A stretch of 64,000 bases of DNA from assembly GCA_947462765.1 (NCBI GenBank), contig CANHQK010000006.1, forward strand, positions 1-64,000, in the 5' to 3' direction. The notes under the pieces were generated by a model that did no database searches, was not told the DNA's origin, and saw only the letters and a list, made by a program, of their open reading frames with translations. Made by a program: the position numbers and the translations under genes. This DNA comes from Bdellovibrionales bacterium. Lineage in GTDB: Bacteria > Bdellovibrionota > UBA1018 > CAIMNF01. Positions 1 to 8,791 of the stretch are shown here, in pieces; positions within the stretch are counted from its first letter, which is position 1; every line of letters starts with the position of its first letter.

Positions 1-1802
<1,802 letters not shown>

Positions 1803-1809
1803 ATATGAT

Positions 1810-1833
1810 TATTTTATATCAAAACATAAAATA
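1810..1833. promoter_or_regulatory. inverted repeat, candidate LysR operator
   Basis: Perfect 8-bp arms TATTTTAT and ATAAAATA separated by 8 bases, 8 bp upstream of the LysR start. It contains the T-N11-A arrangement typical of LysR sites. The role is inferred from symmetry and position only. Confidence 0.45.
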
Positions 1834-1837
1834 TTTT

Positions 1838-1857
1838 AATGTCAAATTCATGACATT
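1838..1857. promoter_or_regulatory. second inverted repeat in the LysR/secreted-protein spacer
   Basis: Perfect 7-bp arms AATGTCA and TGACATT around AATTCA, 17 bp upstream of the ATG at 1875. Its sequence differs from the repeat at 1810-1833, so it may be a separate operator for the rightward gene or a second half of a composite LysR site. Confidence 0.4.
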
Positions 1858-1874
1858 CTGTTACATTGCAATGC

Positions 1875-2363
1875 ATGAAAACTGCACTTCTGAGTCTTGC
1901 GACCCTGATCCTCTCCACCCCGGTAGCGCTGGCTGACGGATTCCTTTGTGAAGGCAAGAATTCCGGACTCCAGGTCAAACTCTACAACCACACCGACCCG
2001 GCCTATGGCACCCGCACCCCGGCTGTCCTCGTACTTTCCAATCCTCATGTACAGAGTGACCGTAAAACCATTGCGGTGTTCTCGGATCAGAACGAGACCC
2101 TTGCTTATCTTGGCCGCGGTCAATACCAAGCCAAAGTGGACCTCCGTTACTTGGACAGCGGTCGCCAGGGAGAGAACGTGGCGGGAACCAAACTCGGCCA
2201 GCTGAAAACCATCATTTTGAAAATCAAGTTCTCTTATTCCCATACCGGTACCCTGATCGCGAACTCGGTGGACGAGATCCCGGCTGCACTGTTCTATCAA
2301 AAGCGGAATGGTGAGCTCCTTGACGAGCAAGCGACCTGCAAGCGTTACCGCAAACAGAATTGA
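1875..2363 (+). CDS. secreted protein of unknown function
   Basis: Predicted 162-residue exported protein that I do not recognise. The start is placed at ATG 1875; an in-frame TTG at 1866 would add only three residues before the signal peptide. A Sec signal peptide runs from MKTALL to a likely signal peptidase I site after ...VALA. The mature part has two Cys, near each end (FLCEG and ATCKR), that could form a disulphide, and alternating hydrophobic strands suggestive of a small beta-rich fold. It is divergent from the LysR gene and may be its target. No enzymatic motif is visible. Confidence 0.7.
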   Translation: MKTALLSLATLILSTPVALADGFLCEGKNSGLQVKLYNHTDPAYGTRTPAVLVLSNPHVQSDRKTIAVFSDQNETLAYLGRGQYQAKVDLRYLDSGRQGENVAGTKLGQLKTIILKIKFSYSHTGTLIANSVDEIPAALFYQKRNGELLDEQATCKRYRKQN

Positions 2364-2415
2364 TTTTTTTAACGCAACGATTCCAAGAATCACGGGGCCA
2401 TGTTAGGGTGACCCC

Positions 2416-3813
2416 GTGATTTTTCTTTTGTGGTCCCTGTTGTTTCATCCGGTATCGGCGCGTGCCGTCGAGCCGTCCCCCGAAGCGCGTGAACTCATGC
2501 AACTCGACTTTTTCGAGGGTGGCCGGGGAATGCATCTGTCTCCGGGGATCCTGAACAAGCTCGATCAGCTCCGGGATGTGATCGGTGGGACCCGTGCCGA
2601 TGAGAGCCTGCTCCGGACCCTGACCCGGCGTTGGGGACTCCAGGAACATCAGGGCGAAATCATCGGGATCAAGACTGTGAAGTACAAGAACCTTCATGTC
2701 GGAGTCCTGGGTTGTGTGGCCTGCCACAGCGGCAAGGCAGCCGGTCAGCACATCGTCGGGATCGGAAACAAAAACATCGACCCGGGCAAGATCGGGATGG
2801 ATGGAGTGCGAATCGAGAAGCGCTTCAAAGCTTTGACCGACGCATTGGTCAGAACCCATCTTCTGAAGAAATCCAAAACCTGGTCTGCTCTAGAGGATCG
2901 ATCCATCCGCCTCATGGAGAAACTCGCCGATCCCCGGATGAGTGCCTTGACTCAGGGACTGGTGCCGGTGTCCTTGGTAGGGAGCTGGTTTTACGAAATG
3001 GATCAGACCCGGGCCCCCGACCATGGCTACATCGGAGCGGTAAAGGTTCCCTCTTGGTTCGGCTTCGAAAAGAAGCTGGAAGCTGGCCAATTTGCGGATG
3101 GAATCGGACGCGGCCACCCCCCGGGTTGGATCATCGGTGTCGAGATCACTTCGGGTCAGACGCCCGAACAGGTCCGTGCCTACTTCGGAAAAGTTGAAAA
3201 AGCCGTTTCACTGATCAGCGCCCTCACTCCCCCCCCTTATCCCTTTACCATCGACCGGGCTCGTGCTGACCGCGGAAAGACGATATTCGACCGCACCTGT
3301 GCCAAGTGCCACGGCACCTACAGTTATCATCCGGATGGCAAACCCGTGTACGAGGTACCCAAGTTCATCCCGCTCGAGAAGATCGGCACCGATCCCGACC
3401 GCCTCGACTATGTCACCCCGGATTTTCTCACCCGTGTGCTGCGAAGCCCGCTTCAAGACCTGATCCAGCTCTCCGAGCAGGCAGGCCAGAGAAAGTACAT
3501 TGCGCCACGACTCCATGCCATTTGGGCCAGATTTCCGTACCTTCACAATGGATCGGTCCCGACGATCCGCGACCTGCTTGAAAAGGCCTCCGATCGACCC
3601 GTAAGATTCTCACTGAAAGACGCCGGCGAACGATACCGCTTCGACCCTGTCCGGATGGGACTGACACGGGTTGAGATCCCCGCTTCGGCCACCCCCGACC
3701 GCGTGATCTACGACACCCGCCTCCACGGACAAACGAACCAGGGCCATGAAAAGTTCATCGATCTGAGCCCGACCGAAAAAGACGAAATCATCGAATACCT
3801 GAAAACCCTCTGA
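2416..3813 (+). CDS. di-heme c-type cytochrome, secreted
   Basis: Periplasmic cytochrome c of 465 residues from GTG 2416, with a short signal peptide ending in SARA. Two CxxCH heme-attachment motifs are visible: Cys100/Cys103/His104 (CVACH) and Cys295/Cys298/His299 (CAKCH). Near the C terminus is the block FPYLHNGSVPTIRDLL, characteristic of the large di-heme cytochromes related to RoxA-type oxygenases and bacterial cytochrome c peroxidases; the family link is from memory of that motif. The substrate is unknown. A gene for a FliG-like domain follows after 10 bp and is probably co-transcribed. Confidence 0.85.
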   Translation: MIFLLWSLLFHPVSARAVEPSPEARELMQLDFFEGGRGMHLSPGILNKLDQLRDVIGGTRADESLLRTLTRRWGLQEHQGEIIGIKTVKYKNLHVGVLGCVACHSGKAAGQHIVGIGNKNIDPGKIGMDGVRIEKRFKALTDALVRTHLLKKSKTWSALEDRSIRLMEKLADPRMSALTQGLVPVSLVGSWFYEMDQTRAPDHGYIGAVKVPSWFGFEKKLEAGQFADGIGRGHPPGWIIGVEITSGQTPEQVRAYFGKVEKAVSLISALTPPPYPFTIDRARADRGKTIFDRTCAKCHGTYSYHPDGKPVYEVPKFIPLEKIGTDPDRLDYVTPDFLTRVLRSPLQDLIQLSEQAGQRKYIAPRLHAIWARFPYLHNGSVPTIRDLLEKASDRPVRFSLKDAGERYRFDPVRMGLTRVEIPASATPDRVIYDTRLHGQTNQGHEKFIDLSPTEKDEIIEYLKTL

Positions 3814-3823
3814 GACCGTTTCC

Positions 3824-4249
3824 ATGACCAAGAAAAAGGATGAACCGATCAAGATCAACGGAGCCCAAATGGCTTCAGAACTCCTCGCCGGACTCGACCC
3901 GTCCATGAGGAACCGGATCCTCGGAGAAATCCGGCAAAAAGATCCCGGTCTTGCTGAAAAACTCAAAAAAGGCCTGGTCAGCTTTGATCGGGTGGTCGCA
4001 CTCGATGCGGCGGATTTGCAGAAAGTGCTCCGTTCCTGCCCGCAAAACCTGATCGCCCTCGCACTCAGGGGTCTCGATGATGCATCGAAAAAAGCCGTGT
4101 TCTCGAAGATGACCGAAAGACAGGCGGGAGCCTTGCTCGAAGAGATGCAACTCATGGGCCCTCAAAAGCAATCGGATGTGCTCCTGGCCCGCGAGAAGAT
4201 CTGTGAAACCGCCCGGACCCTCGGAGAGTCCGGGCAGATCAAACTGTAA
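3824..4249 (+). CDS. stand-alone FliG C-terminal domain protein
   Basis: A 141-residue protein matching only the C-terminal torque domain of the flagellar rotor protein FliG (about residues 196-331 of the E. coli protein). The FliF-binding N-terminal and FliM-binding middle domains, including the EHPQ motif, are absent. Aligned by eye, the charged torque residues K264, R281, D288, D289 and R297 of E. coli correspond to R82, R99, E106, E107 and K115, so all charges are kept at exact spacing. No other flagellar gene is near; it follows a di-heme cytochrome by 10 bp. Its 3' end contains a perfect 8-bp-arm hairpin at 4211-4235. It could be a motor accessory or an exapted charged scaffold. Confidence 0.75.
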   Translation: MTKKKDEPIKINGAQMASELLAGLDPSMRNRILGEIRQKDPGLAEKLKKGLVSFDRVVALDAADLQKVLRSCPQNLIALALRGLDDASKKAVFSKMTERQAGALLEEMQLMGPQKQSDVLLAREKICETARTLGESGQIKL

Positions 4250-4255
4250 ACGGAA

Positions 4256-5230
4256 TCACCAACCGAGAATGTAAGCGAACATGAGCGGCGCCACGATGGT
4301 GGCATCGGACTCGACGATGAACTTCGGGGTATCGACTCCGAGCTTGGCCCAGGTGATTTTTTCGTTCGGAACCGCGCCGGAGTAAGATCCGTAAGACGTG
4401 GTCGAATCGCTGATCTGGCAGAAGTAGCTCCACAGCTTGGGGGATCTGTTCAGATCTTTCTCGAGCATCGGTACCACGCAAATCGGGAAATCGCCTGCGA
4501 TCCCGCCACCGATCTGAAAGAAGCCGACGGTGCTCTTGCCGGAAGTGTTTTCCATGTACCAGTCGGCGAGCATCATCATGTACTCAATGCCGGTTTTGAC
4601 GGTGTGCACGTTCTTGACCCGCTTCTCGATGCAATAAGCGGCGTACATGTTGCCGAGAGTGGAGTCTTCCCAGCCCGGAACGATGATCGGAATGTTCTTC
4701 TCGGCCGCTGCGAGCATCCAGCTGTTCTTCGGGTCGATCTGATAGTGTTGCTTGAACTTGCCTTTCAGGAGGGCCCGGAAGAAGAACTCATGCGGAAAGC
4801 AACGCTCGCCCTTGGCTTCGGCTTCGGTCCACTCTTCTTCCATGATCCGCCAGATTTTCCGCATGGCTTCTTCTTCTGGAATACAAGTATCCGTCACGCG
4901 GTTGAGTGCGCGCTTCAGAAGGTCATTCTCTTGCTCGGGAGTCAGGTCACGGTAGTTGGGGATCCGGACATAGTGCTCATGAGCAACGAGGTTGTAAATG
5001 TCTTCTTCAAGGTTCGCGCCCGTGCAGGAGATCGCATGAACTTTATCCTGACGGATCATCTCGGCCAAGGAGAGCCCGAGTTCGGCCGTGCTCATCGCTC
5101 CTGCGAGAGTGACCATCATTTTGTTACCGTCTTCGAGGTGTTTCTTGTAGCCCTTGGCGGCATCCATCATCGCCGCTGCATTGAAGTGGCGGTAGTGGTG
5201 TTCCATGAATTGGGTGACGGTTTTCGACAT
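4256..5230 (-). CDS. deoxyhypusine synthase-like protein
   Basis: NAD-dependent aminobutyl-transferase fold, 324 residues. The deoxyhypusine synthase hallmarks are GGGIAGDFPI (nucleotide-binding region) and the C-terminal block ending WAKLG, where Lys296 aligns with the lysine that carries the enzyme-aminobutyl intermediate. Bacteria lack eIF5A, the eukaryotic acceptor, so the substrate must differ; a polyamine such as putrescine, giving homospermidine, is a reasonable inference from known homospermidine synthases of this fold. It converges on the FliG-like gene with only 6 bp between stops. No other polyamine gene is nearby. Confidence 0.85.
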   Translation of the reverse strand: MSKTVTQFMEHHYRHFNAAAMMDAAKGYKKHLEDGNKMMVTLAGAMSTAELGLSLAEMIRQDKVHAISCTGANLEEDIYNLVAHEHYVRIPNYRDLTPEQENDLLKRALNRVTDTCIPEEEAMRKIWRIMEEEWTEAEAKGERCFPHEFFFRALLKGKFKQHYQIDPKNSWMLAAAEKNIPIIVPGWEDSTLGNMYAAYCIEKRVKNVHTVKTGIEYMMMLADWYMENTSGKSTVGFFQIGGGIAGDFPICVVPMLEKDLNRSPKLWSYFCQISDSTTSYGSYSGAVPNEKITWAKLGVDTPKFIVESDATIVAPLMFAYILGW

Positions 5231-5296
5231 GGCGGATTCTCCTCGGTTTCCGGACGGTTTTTCGATCCATCCGTTTTAGAGGAAATTCCGAAAAGA

Positions 5297-5704
5297 TCAA
5301 GGGTTTTTCCAGCCCATTTCCTGCATCACCAGCTTCAAATCCTCCCAGGCGGAACGCTTCAAAGCAGGGCGCTCGAGCAGATCGGCAAGAGACTCGGTGA
5401 CGATCACCCGGACTCCGTTCCAGCTGAGAAGCCCACCTTTTTGCCAGCCACCACGGGCTGCGATTCCGGCTCCCAGAATCACCCACACGCGGAATTCCGA
5501 AATACGGGCCGGATCGAAATCCTCTGTAAACTCCTCGAGTACCACTCCACCTGGAGGGGCCTGAAGGGAGGCTACCATTTTTGAAAGCAATTCCCCGCTC
5601 GCCCCCCCGTGAACGCCGGTTCCAAGAATCAGGATCCGATCCGTGTTTCTTCGGGCCATGATAAAGGAGGATTCGGGAAGCAATGACGTCAGACGGGAGC
5701 TCAC
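5297..5704 (-). CDS. hypothetical protein, weak HolD-like C terminus
   Basis: A 135-residue protein of unknown function. The start used is GTG 5704, 17 bp after the zinc-ribbon gene; ATG 5659 is an alternative, and neither has a clear ribosome-binding site. Residues 20-60 look like a beta strand followed by a helix (ILILGTG...LLSKMV). The C-terminal block, with VIVTESLADLLERP followed by an AW-DL helix, resembles by eye the end of the DNA polymerase III psi subunit (HolD). This is only a shape match and is not enough to name it. Confidence 0.55.
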   Translation of the reverse strand: MSSRLTSLLPESSFIMARRNTDRILILGTGVHGGASGELLSKMVASLQAPPGGVVLEEFTEDFDPARISEFRVWVILGAGIAARGGWQKGGLLSWNGVRVIVTESLADLLERPALKRSAWEDLKLVMQEMGWKNP

Positions 5705-5721
5705 GTCCGGAGGCTAACCCA

Positions 5722-5982
5722 TTACTGAAGACGATGCAAAACTTCGCGATTATCTAGCCCGCACTCAGGGCAAATGGCTTTCTCTTGCGTCGTATTGCGG
5801 CTGAAATCACTCACATAATTGAAGTGCATCCGCCCCCCGCAAATCTGGCAGTGGGAAAAGTGCCGGATGGCTTGATCGAGGGATCCGATCCCCGGTTTCA
5901 AGGCGGAAGCCTGACCGGTCTCCGTTGCGGAAGTGTCGTTGGAAAGCTCGATTTCCTCGAAAATCTCGTTTGCCTTGCTCAT
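5722..5982 (-). CDS. small zinc-ribbon protein
   Basis: An 86-residue protein with an acidic, low-complexity N-terminal half and a C-terminal zinc ribbon formed by two CxxC knuckles (CQIC and CPEC) about 28 residues apart. ATG 5982 is preceded by GAGG. Such ribbons bind nucleic acid or protein; the target is unknown. It lies between a lipoprotein gene and the HolD-like unknown, on the same strand. Confidence 0.65.
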   Translation of the reverse strand: MSKANEIFEEIELSNDTSATETGQASALKPGIGSLDQAIRHFSHCQICGGRMHFNYVSDFSRNTTQEKAICPECGLDNREVLHRLQ

Positions 5983-6054
5983 TTCCTCATCCCTCCTCAG
6001 GTGATGACTCCTCTTCGGGAGTCCGGGGACACCCCTGAATGGGAAATGATTGCC

Positions 6055-6507
6055 TTAGCGTTTCGGTTCAATCAGAACTGACGCAGGCAGTCGACCGGGG
6101 CTGTTTTCTGCTTTTTCGAGTGCTTGGGTCTCGGCCACCGGCAAAGAGATCATGTGCTCGGTATTCCCCTCGAGGTGAATGGTCTGCTTCACCCCACACT
6201 CCCCTTTGGCCACCTGAATCTGATAGGAGCCAGAGGGCGCCACGATGGAAAATCTTCCGTTTTGATCGGACTGGGACTCCACCTGGTTCTGGGACTCATC
6301 GTTCAAGCCGACCAAGCGAATCTGATAGTAGCCACCGCTACAACGGGGATTGAGCTCGAGAACACCGGTCAGTCGGGCAGGAAAAGAAGACCCCCGCTCT
6401 CCCCGCCCCTCTTCATTCTTGGCAAAGAATGGAAGAGAGCACGAAAATGCAGTCACACCCAGAAATACGGTGATGACGGTGGAGTGCTTGCGGAGTCTGG
6501 AAGCCAT
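6055..6507 (-). CDS. putative lipoprotein with carboxypeptidase-regulatory-like fold
   Basis: A 150-residue protein from ATG 6507, chosen because AGGA sits just upstream, a signal-like hydrophobic stretch follows directly, and the longer frame would run into the upstream uracil-DNA glycosylase gene. FLGVTAFSC is a plausible but non-ideal lipobox. The middle (QNGRFSIVAPSGSYQIQV) has the beta-sandwich rhythm of carboxypeptidase-regulatory or Cna-B-like domains, seen in envelope proteins. Function unknown. Confidence 0.65.
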   Translation of the reverse strand: MASRLRKHSTVITVFLGVTAFSCSLPFFAKNEEGRGERGSSFPARLTGVLELNPRCSGGYYQIRLVGLNDESQNQVESQSDQNGRFSIVAPSGSYQIQVAKGECGVKQTIHLEGNTEHMISLPVAETQALEKAENSPGRLPASVLIEPKR

Positions 6508-6541
6508 GGTTCCTGATCGGCAAAAACCCGAAAAAGTTGAG

Positions 6542-7228
6542 TCAAAAATCGCCCGAACGGAGGTGTTCGCGTGACGCCTCGAATACACGGTCAAACATGG
6601 CTTCCGTGAGGAGACCGGTAAAGGTATTTTGCTGGCTGGGATGGTAGGAACAGACGATCACCCGCCCGTCATTTAAGGGGATTTCAGCGCCGTGAGCGAA
6701 TGCAGGCAGAGCCCGCCCCGGCTTGATGCCTTCTGGCAACCGGCGCCAGAGCGCATGGAGGGCGACCTTACCCAGTGCCAGGAACACTTGAATCCGCTTC
6801 AGCTCTAGCAATTCTTCGGAGAGCCAGGTACCGCAACGTTGCAGCTCCTCCGGGAGAGGCTTGTTGGCCGGCGGTGCGCATCTGGCCGCAGTCGTAATGT
6901 AGCAATCCCTGAGCCTGAGTCCGTCTCCCCTGCTTTCGCTCACCGGGCTATTCGAGAATCCGGCCTTGTAAAGGGCACGATAAAGCCAAAGTCCTGATTG
7001 ATCCCCGGTAAACATCCTTCCCGTCCGGTTTGCTCCATGGGCGGCCGGCGCAAGCCCTACGATCAACAGGCGAGCTTGTGGATCACCAAATCCGGGCACC
7101 GGCTTGCCCCAATAGTCTTCGTCCCTGAATTGACGTCGCTTCACACGAGCCACTTCCCGACAATATGCCCTCAGTCTGGGACAACCCTCACATTCGATGA
7201 TCCGGGCGTCGAGTCCGGTCAAACCCAC
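6542..7228 (-). CDS. uracil-DNA glycosylase, family 5 (UdgB-like)
   Basis: Base-excision repair enzyme of 228 residues that removes uracil, and in family 5 often hypoxanthine, from DNA. Motif A is GLAPAAHGANRTGRMFTGD and motif B is SYHPSQQNTFTG, both typical of family 5. CxxC-type cysteines near the N terminus (CEGC) and further cysteines (C around YITTAARC, C in LQRCG) fit the [4Fe-4S] cluster ligands of families 4 and 5. It starts at GTG 7228, overlapping the 3' end of rluB by 10 bp, so the pair is translationally linked. Confidence 0.88.
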   Translation of the reverse strand: MGLTGLDARIIECEGCPRLRAYCREVARVKRRQFRDEDYWGKPVPGFGDPQARLLIVGLAPAAHGANRTGRMFTGDQSGLWLYRALYKAGFSNSPVSESRGDGLRLRDCYITTAARCAPPANKPLPEELQRCGTWLSEELLELKRIQVFLALGKVALHALWRRLPEGIKPGRALPAFAHGAEIPLNDGRVIVCSYHPSQQNTFTGLLTEAMFDRVFEASREHLRSGDF

Positions 7229-7905
7229 GGGGATTCCACCTCTTGCCGTTCTCCCGGCTTCAATCCACCCAGCTCGTACTCTCCCATCCGGATCCGGATC
7301 AGTCGGACCACTGACAAGCCAAGAGCACCGAACATGCGTCTCACGAAACGATTCCTGCCTTCGGAGACCGTGACCCGGTAACGGGTCCCGGACTGGACCT
7401 CCTCCAGCTCATCGAACTTGCCGGGACCGTCAGAGAGTTCGACCGACTCGACCAAGCGCTTCTTGAAATCACGCGGTCCCTTGCCTTCCACGTCCACCTC
7501 GTAAACCTTACGAACTCCGTATCGAGGGTGGGTCATTTTGAGGAGTAAATCTCCGTCGTCGGTCATGAGCAGCAGGCCCTCGGAATCGAAGTCCAAGCGC
7601 CCCACCGGATTCAGACCGGGGAGATCCCTGAAAAAATCCATCACCGTGGGGCGGCCCTCCGGATCGTCCTTGGTGGTGACGACTCCCCTCGGCTTATGAA
7701 ACAGGAACAGGCGTTTCCGCTCAGGCCTCTTGACCGGAACACCATCGAGAGTGAGGTGCTCGCATGAAGGATCAAGGGTTCGACCGAGGTCGGTGAACAC
7801 CTCGCCATTCAACGCCACACGACCCGCACGGATCGCTTCCTCCGCGTGCCTACGGCTCATCAGTCCTGCAGCTGCGATGACTTTTTGTGCCCGTTCCTTC
7901 GGCAT
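7219..7905 (-). CDS. rluB: pseudouridine synthase, RsuA/RluB family
   Basis: rRNA-modifying enzyme of 228 residues. An N-terminal S4 RNA-binding domain occupies residues 1-60 (QKVIAAAGLMSRRHAEE). The catalytic Asp is in GRLDFDSEGLLLMT, and the C-terminal block GRNRFVRRMF is the RsuA-family signature. It probably modifies 23S rRNA as RluB does; RluE or RluF specificity cannot be excluded. ATG 7905 directly abuts the T-tract of an intrinsic terminator belonging to the upstream ahpC-small-protein unit, with no Shine-Dalgarno sequence, which is an unusual start context. Confidence 0.88.
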   Translation of the reverse strand: MPKERAQKVIAAAGLMSRRHAEEAIRAGRVALNGEVFTDLGRTLDPSCEHLTLDGVPVKRPERKRLFLFHKPRGVVTTKDDPEGRPTVMDFFRDLPGLNPVGRLDFDSEGLLLMTDDGDLLLKMTHPRYGVRKVYEVDVEGKGPRDFKKRLVESVELSDGPGKFDELEEVQSGTRYRVTVSEGRNRFVRRMFGALGLSVVRLIRIRMGEYELGGLKPGERQEVESPWV

Positions 7906-7943
7906 AAAAAAAAGGCCGGAACCCGGGTAAACCGGATCCGGCC
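7906..7943 (-). terminator. rho-independent terminator of the ahpC-small-protein unit
   Basis: Read on the minus strand: perfect 7-bp arms GGCCGGA and TCCGGCC with a partly paired GC-rich inner stem, then eight T's. It lies 20 bp after the stop of the 69-residue gene, and its T-tract ends at the base before the rluB start codon. Confidence 0.85.
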
Positions 7944-7962
7944 CTTCTCCTGGAATCAGGAA

Positions 7963-8172
7963 TTACTTCTTGGCTTTTTTCTTGCGGAACGCGACTTTTT
8001 TGTCAGCGGAACGCTTGGATTTGCCATCGAACAGCTTCTTGGCGAATTCTTTATCGGCCACGATCTTGGTCTTACGCTTGTCGCGTCCGAGCTTGCGGAT
8101 GGTGCGGCGTCCGAGTTTGGCCTTGGGGGTGGTAGTGGTGGTAGTGGTGGTAGTGGTGGTAGTCGTGCTCAT
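7963..8172 (-). CDS. small Lys/Arg-rich protein with N-terminal poly-Thr run
   Basis: A 69-residue, strongly basic protein. Residues 3-15 are 13 consecutive threonines encoded mainly by a 9-bp tandem repeat; the rest is rich in Lys and Arg (GRRTIRKLGRDKRK, FRKKKAKK), suggesting nucleic-acid or ribosome binding. ATG 8172 has AAAGGA upstream. It starts 13 bp after the peroxiredoxin stop and is followed by a strong terminator, so it is the last gene of that unit. I do not recognise the family; the repeat could vary in length by slippage, in multiples of three residues. Confidence 0.7.
   Translation of the reverse strand: MSTTTTTTTTTTTTTPKAKLGRRTIRKLGRDKRKTKIVADKEFAKKLFDGKSKRSADKKVAFRKKKAKK
8128..8163. 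repeat. 9-bp tandem repeat, 4 copies
   Basis: GGTGGTAGT repeated four times perfectly (ACTACCACC on the coding minus strand), encoding Thr-Thr-Thr per unit inside the small basic protein gene. Copy-number change would keep the frame. Confidence 0.95.
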
Positions 8173-8185
8173 AGTCAGTTTTCCT

Positions 8186-8713
8186 TTACTTCTTGGTTAA
8201 AGTTGCCTGGCCCGGTTTCCAGTTTACGGGGCACAGTTCGCCGGTTTGGAGGGCTTGAAGGGTGCGGAGAGTCTCCTCGACTGAACGTCCCACGCCGAGA
8301 GCATTCACACTCATGGCTTGCAGGATCCCGTTCGGATCGATGAGGAAAGTACCCCGGAGGGCGATTCCGCTGTCTTCAATGAGAACTCCGTAGTTCCGGG
8401 ACACAGCATGATTGGTGTCCGCGAGAACGGGGAATTTCACTTCTGGAAGGTCTTTCTCGAACCACGCCTTGTGAGAGTGTTGGCTGTCGGTCGACGCGCC
8501 GATCACCTGGCAGTTCGACTCAAGGAATTGTTTTTCAAGTTGAGCGAAGCTCCGGATCTCCGTCGGGCAAACGAAGGTGAAGTCGAGAGGATAGAAAAAC
8601 AGGCAAACCCATTTTCCCTTGTAGTCATTGAGAGAAACGTCTTTGAACTGGCCTGCGACATAAGCTGGAGATTTGAATTGAGGAGCGGGCTGGCCCACTT
8701 TAACATTCCACAC
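8186..8713 (-). CDS. ahpC: 2-Cys peroxiredoxin (AhpC/Prx1 type)
   Basis: Cytoplasmic thiol peroxidase reducing hydrogen peroxide and organic peroxides. The peroxidatic Cys is in FVCPTE and the resolving Cys in GELCPVNW, the typical 2-Cys arrangement. I chose GTG 8713 (175 residues, beginning WNVKVGQPAPQF after the initiator) because AAGGA lies 9 bases upstream and family members start here; an in-frame GTG at 8743 would add ten atypical residues. No adjacent AhpF or OxyR is seen. The downstream small basic protein is co-transcribed. Confidence 0.93.
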   Translation of the reverse strand: MWNVKVGQPAPQFKSPAYVAGQFKDVSLNDYKGKWVCLFFYPLDFTFVCPTEIRSFAQLEKQFLESNCQVIGASTDSQHSHKAWFEKDLPEVKFPVLADTNHAVSRNYGVLIEDSGIALRGTFLIDPNGILQAMSVNALGVGRSVEETLRTLQALQTGELCPVNWKPGQATLTKK

Positions 8714-8791
8714 GGGAGGGTTTCCTTTCTGGAGTTGAATCACTTTTGAATTCCAATACCTTACTTGCGAAGGTAGACTCTGACAAGAAAA

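Noticed and set aside
4211-4235. Hairpin GCCCGGAC/GTCCGGGC as an intrinsic terminator
   Set aside because: It lies inside the FliG-like coding region and lacks a T-tract; it may still stabilise the 3' end between convergent genes.
6000-6042. Two small hairpins (GACTCC/GGAGTC and GGGG/CCCC) as a terminator
   Set aside because: No T-tract follows on either strand and the stems are short.
8128-8163. CRISPR-like or regulatory repeat array
   Set aside because: The 9-bp units are contiguous, have no spacers, and encode threonines in frame.
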